Shown: piece after piece, positions 5,891 to 7,206 of the stretch
How positions within the stretch are numbered: position 1 is the stretch's first letter
Layout of the letters: every line of letters starts with the position of its first letter
Notes under the pieces: model-generated
Seen by the model: only the letters and a program-made list of their open reading frames with translations
The model's database searches: none
Told to the model about the DNA's origin: nothing
NCBI GenBank assembly: GCA_964563495.1
Contig: CAZLYK010000207.1
Coordinates: 1-7,206 of the forward strand
DNA length: 7,206 nt
Origin: CAZLYK01 sp964563495
GTDB taxonomy: Bacteria; Acidobacteriota; Blastocatellia; RBC074
Reading direction: 5' to 3'
Made by a program: the position numbers and the translations under genes

Positions 5891-5908
5891 CCTGTCTATT
5901 TTCTTCTC
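5887..5908 (+). repeat. Right 22-bp inverted end of the palindrome block
   Basis: It begins TAATCCTGTCTATTTTC and matches the left end 5681-5702 in inverted orientation at 20 of 22 positions. It lies one base outside the perfect palindrome and 12 bases before the amidohydrolase ATG, so it would form most of the 5' leader of that gene. Confidence 0.7.
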
Positions 5909-5920
5909 ATTCAAAAATAT

Positions 5921-7206
5921 ATGACCACGATCTACACCGCCCGCTGGGTTCTTCCGATCACTGCGCCCCCGATCGAAGATGGCGCGGTTGTGATCGATTG
6001 CGGGCGCATCGCGGCGGTCGGTAAATTACCGGATCTTCGCTCGAGGTTCCCTCAATTCGCCATCAATGATCTGGGCGAAGCCGCCATCCTCCCCGGCCTG
6101 GTCAACGTTCACAGCCATCTCGAGCTGACCGTCTTTCGCGGTCGCCTCGAAGAGCCGCATTTCCAGAGTTGGATCGTCAAACTGATCCGCCTCAAAGCCG
6201 AGACACTCTCCCCGGCCGATCTGCTGGCGAGCGCACGGCTGGGTTGCGTCGAATCGATCAGGGCCGGGATCACGACGATCGCCGATACGTCGGATTCGAG
6301 CGCTCCGCTCGAAGCGCTGATTGAGAGCGGCCAGCGCGGCGTCGTCTTTCAGGAATGCTTCGGCCCACAGGCCGACCGGGCCGAAGCCAGCCTTGACGAA
6401 TTGAAGATCAAACTCGAGGCTCACGCCGAACGACTGGCCAACGCGGGCGGGGAAGCGCAAGCCCGGCTGCGTGTCGGTATCTCTCCGCACGCCCCCTACT
6501 CGGTCTCCGCCAGGCTCTTCGAACGCGCCGCCCGATTCGCCCGCGATCACAAACTAGATGTAGCCATCCACACCGCCGAGTCGGCTGATGAGGCCAAGCT
6601 GCTGCTCGACGGCAGCGGTGCTTTCGGCGATTCTTTGAGGCGTAGACAGATCCGCTTCGATCCGCCCGGATGCTCGACGGTCGAATATTTTCATCGCCTG
6701 GGAGTGCTTGAAACCTCACCGCTGCTGATCCATTGCGTCAAAGTGAGCGAGGCCGACATCGAGCTTCTCGCAAAGCATGACGCCCGCATCGCCCATTGCC
6801 CGAAATCGAACGCTAAATTCGGTCACGGGGTCGCCCCGCTTCAGGATTTTCGGCGCGCGGGTTTGATCGTCGGTCTCGGTTCCGACAGTGTCGCCAGCAA
6901 TAACAATTGCGACTTGATCGAAGAGGCGCGGTTCTCTTCATTGATCCATCGCGCTTCGCGCGAAGATGCGGCGGTTTGCTCGCCAGCAGACATGTTGAAA
7001 TTGATGACGATCGAGGGTGCGCGAGTTCTCGGAATGGAGAATGAGATCGGGTCGCTCGAACCGGGGAAGCAGGCGGATCTGATCGCCGTCGATCTTTCGC
7101 ACGCGCATAACACCCCGGTCTACGACCCGGCGACGGCGATTATTTACAGCTGCTCCGGCCGAGACGTCATCCTGACCATGATCGGCGGGAAAGAAATAGA
7201 CAGGAT
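5921..7206 (+). CDS. Metal-dependent amidohydrolase, aminofutalosine/methylthioadenosine deaminase-like (3' end beyond window)
   Basis: The frame is open from ATG 5921 to the window edge (428 complete codons, no stop). It shows the amidohydrolase order of metal and catalytic residues: H64-S-H66 in LPGLVNVHSHLEL, SPHAPYS with His190, HTAES with His217 and Glu220, HC with His271, CPKSNAKFGHG (293-303) and LGSDSVASNN with Asp322. The end (GSLEPGKQADLIAVDL, 377-392) is the usual beta-sandwich return. The HLE motif, SN-KFGHG and SDS-ASN patterns recall aminofutalosine deaminase (MqnX type, menaquinone route) more than classical methylthioadenosine/S-adenosylhomocysteine deaminase, but members of this group deaminate diverse purines and triazines, so substrate is uncertain. 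Probably only a few codons are missing. The protein is cytoplasmic; the TATAAT at 5885 may drive it. Confidence 0.85.
   Translation, partial: MTTIYTARWVLPITAPPIEDGAVVIDCGRIAAVGKLPDLRSRFPQFAINDLGEAAILPGLVNVHSHLELTVFRGRLEEPHFQSWIVKLIRLKAETLSPADLLASARLGCVESIRAGITTIADTSDSSAPLEALIESGQRGVVFQECFGPQADRAEASLDELKIKLEAHAERLANAGGEAQARLRVGISPHAPYSVSARLFERAARFARDHKLDVAIHTAESADEAKLLLDGSGAFGDSLRRRQIRFDPPGCSTVEYFHRLGVLETSPLLIHCVKVSEADIELLAKHDARIAHCPKSNAKFGHGVAPLQDFRRAGLIVGLGSDSVASNNNCDLIEEARFSSLIHRASREDAAVCSPADMLKLMTIEGARVLGMENEIGSLEPGKQADLIAVDLSHAHNTPVYDPATAIIYSCSGRDVILTMIGGKEIDR
7193..7206 (+). repeat. GACAGGAT-type repeat at the 3' end of the amidohydrolase gene, cut by the window edge
   Basis: GAAATAGACAGGAT shares its first 12 bases with the minus strand of 63-52 and 13 bases with the complement of 5890-5902. 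Here it still lies in the coding frame (codons for E-I-D-R), close to where the gene should end, repeating the placement seen after the cytochrome gene. Confidence 0.5.

Larger units (their letters stand above)
5681..5908. mobile_element. Possible MITE-like or REP-doublet element: inverted ends enclosing two palindromes
   Basis: This 228-bp block fills most of the gene-free stretch 5674-5920. It runs: 22-bp end (5681-5702), imperfect palindrome (5703-5791), 36-bp spacer (5792-5827), perfect palindrome (5828-5885), one base, inverted 22-bp end (5887-5908). The ends match at 20 of 22 positions. No coding frame of convincing quality and no transposase lie within it, and I see no target-site duplication at the borders. 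The structure is seen directly; mobility is inference. It may instead be two copies of a motif-plus-hairpin module in opposite orientation. Confidence 0.45.

Noticed and set aside
6026..6550. A 174-codon minus-strand frame opposite the amidohydrolase
   Set aside because: The plus-strand frame holds the whole set of amidohydrolase motifs through this region.

Overview
The window (about 7.2 kb, moderately high GC, densely coding) is bacterial chromosome. A Tat-exported molybdenum sulfite oxidase with its cytochrome, a secreted TPR/retropepsin protein, short degenerate 'GACAGGATT' intergenic repeats and an Ogg2-type glycosylase together suggest an environmental aerobic bacterium, possibly an acidobacterium such as Blastocatellia. 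That placement is an impression from gene style, not a database result. No rRNA, tRNA, CRISPR array, transposase or integrase was seen.

Left part (1-1773, minus strand): a two-gene operon encodes a SorA/SoxC-like molybdopterin sulfite dehydrogenase (559-1773) and, overlapping it by 17 bases, an exported dihaem cytochrome c (57-575) built from two nearly identical haem modules. They probably oxidise sulfite, or a related sulfur compound, in the periplasm and pass electrons to the respiratory chain. A candidate promoter lies in the divergent gap at 1820-1849.

Middle (1854-4886, plus strand): an Ogg2-family 8-oxoguanine DNA glycosylase/lyase (1854-2495) is tightly followed by an exported protein with TPR repeats and two retropepsin-like aspartic protease domains in one chain (2504-4123). 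Next come a PIN-domain (VapC-like) nuclease (4167-4628) and a 69-residue protein (4677-4886) that could be its antitoxin. Just 4 bases further on starts an unrecognised 260-residue protein (4891-5673).

The gene-free stretch 5674-5920 is the most unusual part. Two related palindromes (5703-5791 imperfect; 5828-5885 a perfect 27-bp stem) are each capped on the outer side by a copy of the same 22-bp motif in opposite orientation (20 of 22 match). This gives a 228-bp unit with inverted ends, reminiscent of a MITE or a pair of REP-like elements. The cap motif belongs to a wider family of GACAGGATT-type repeats that recurs next to gene ends elsewhere in the window.

Right part (5921-7206, plus strand): a metal-dependent amidohydrolase of the deaminase group (aminofutalosine/methylthioadenosine-deaminase-like) starts just after a TATAAT box at the edge of the perfect palindrome and runs off the window end.
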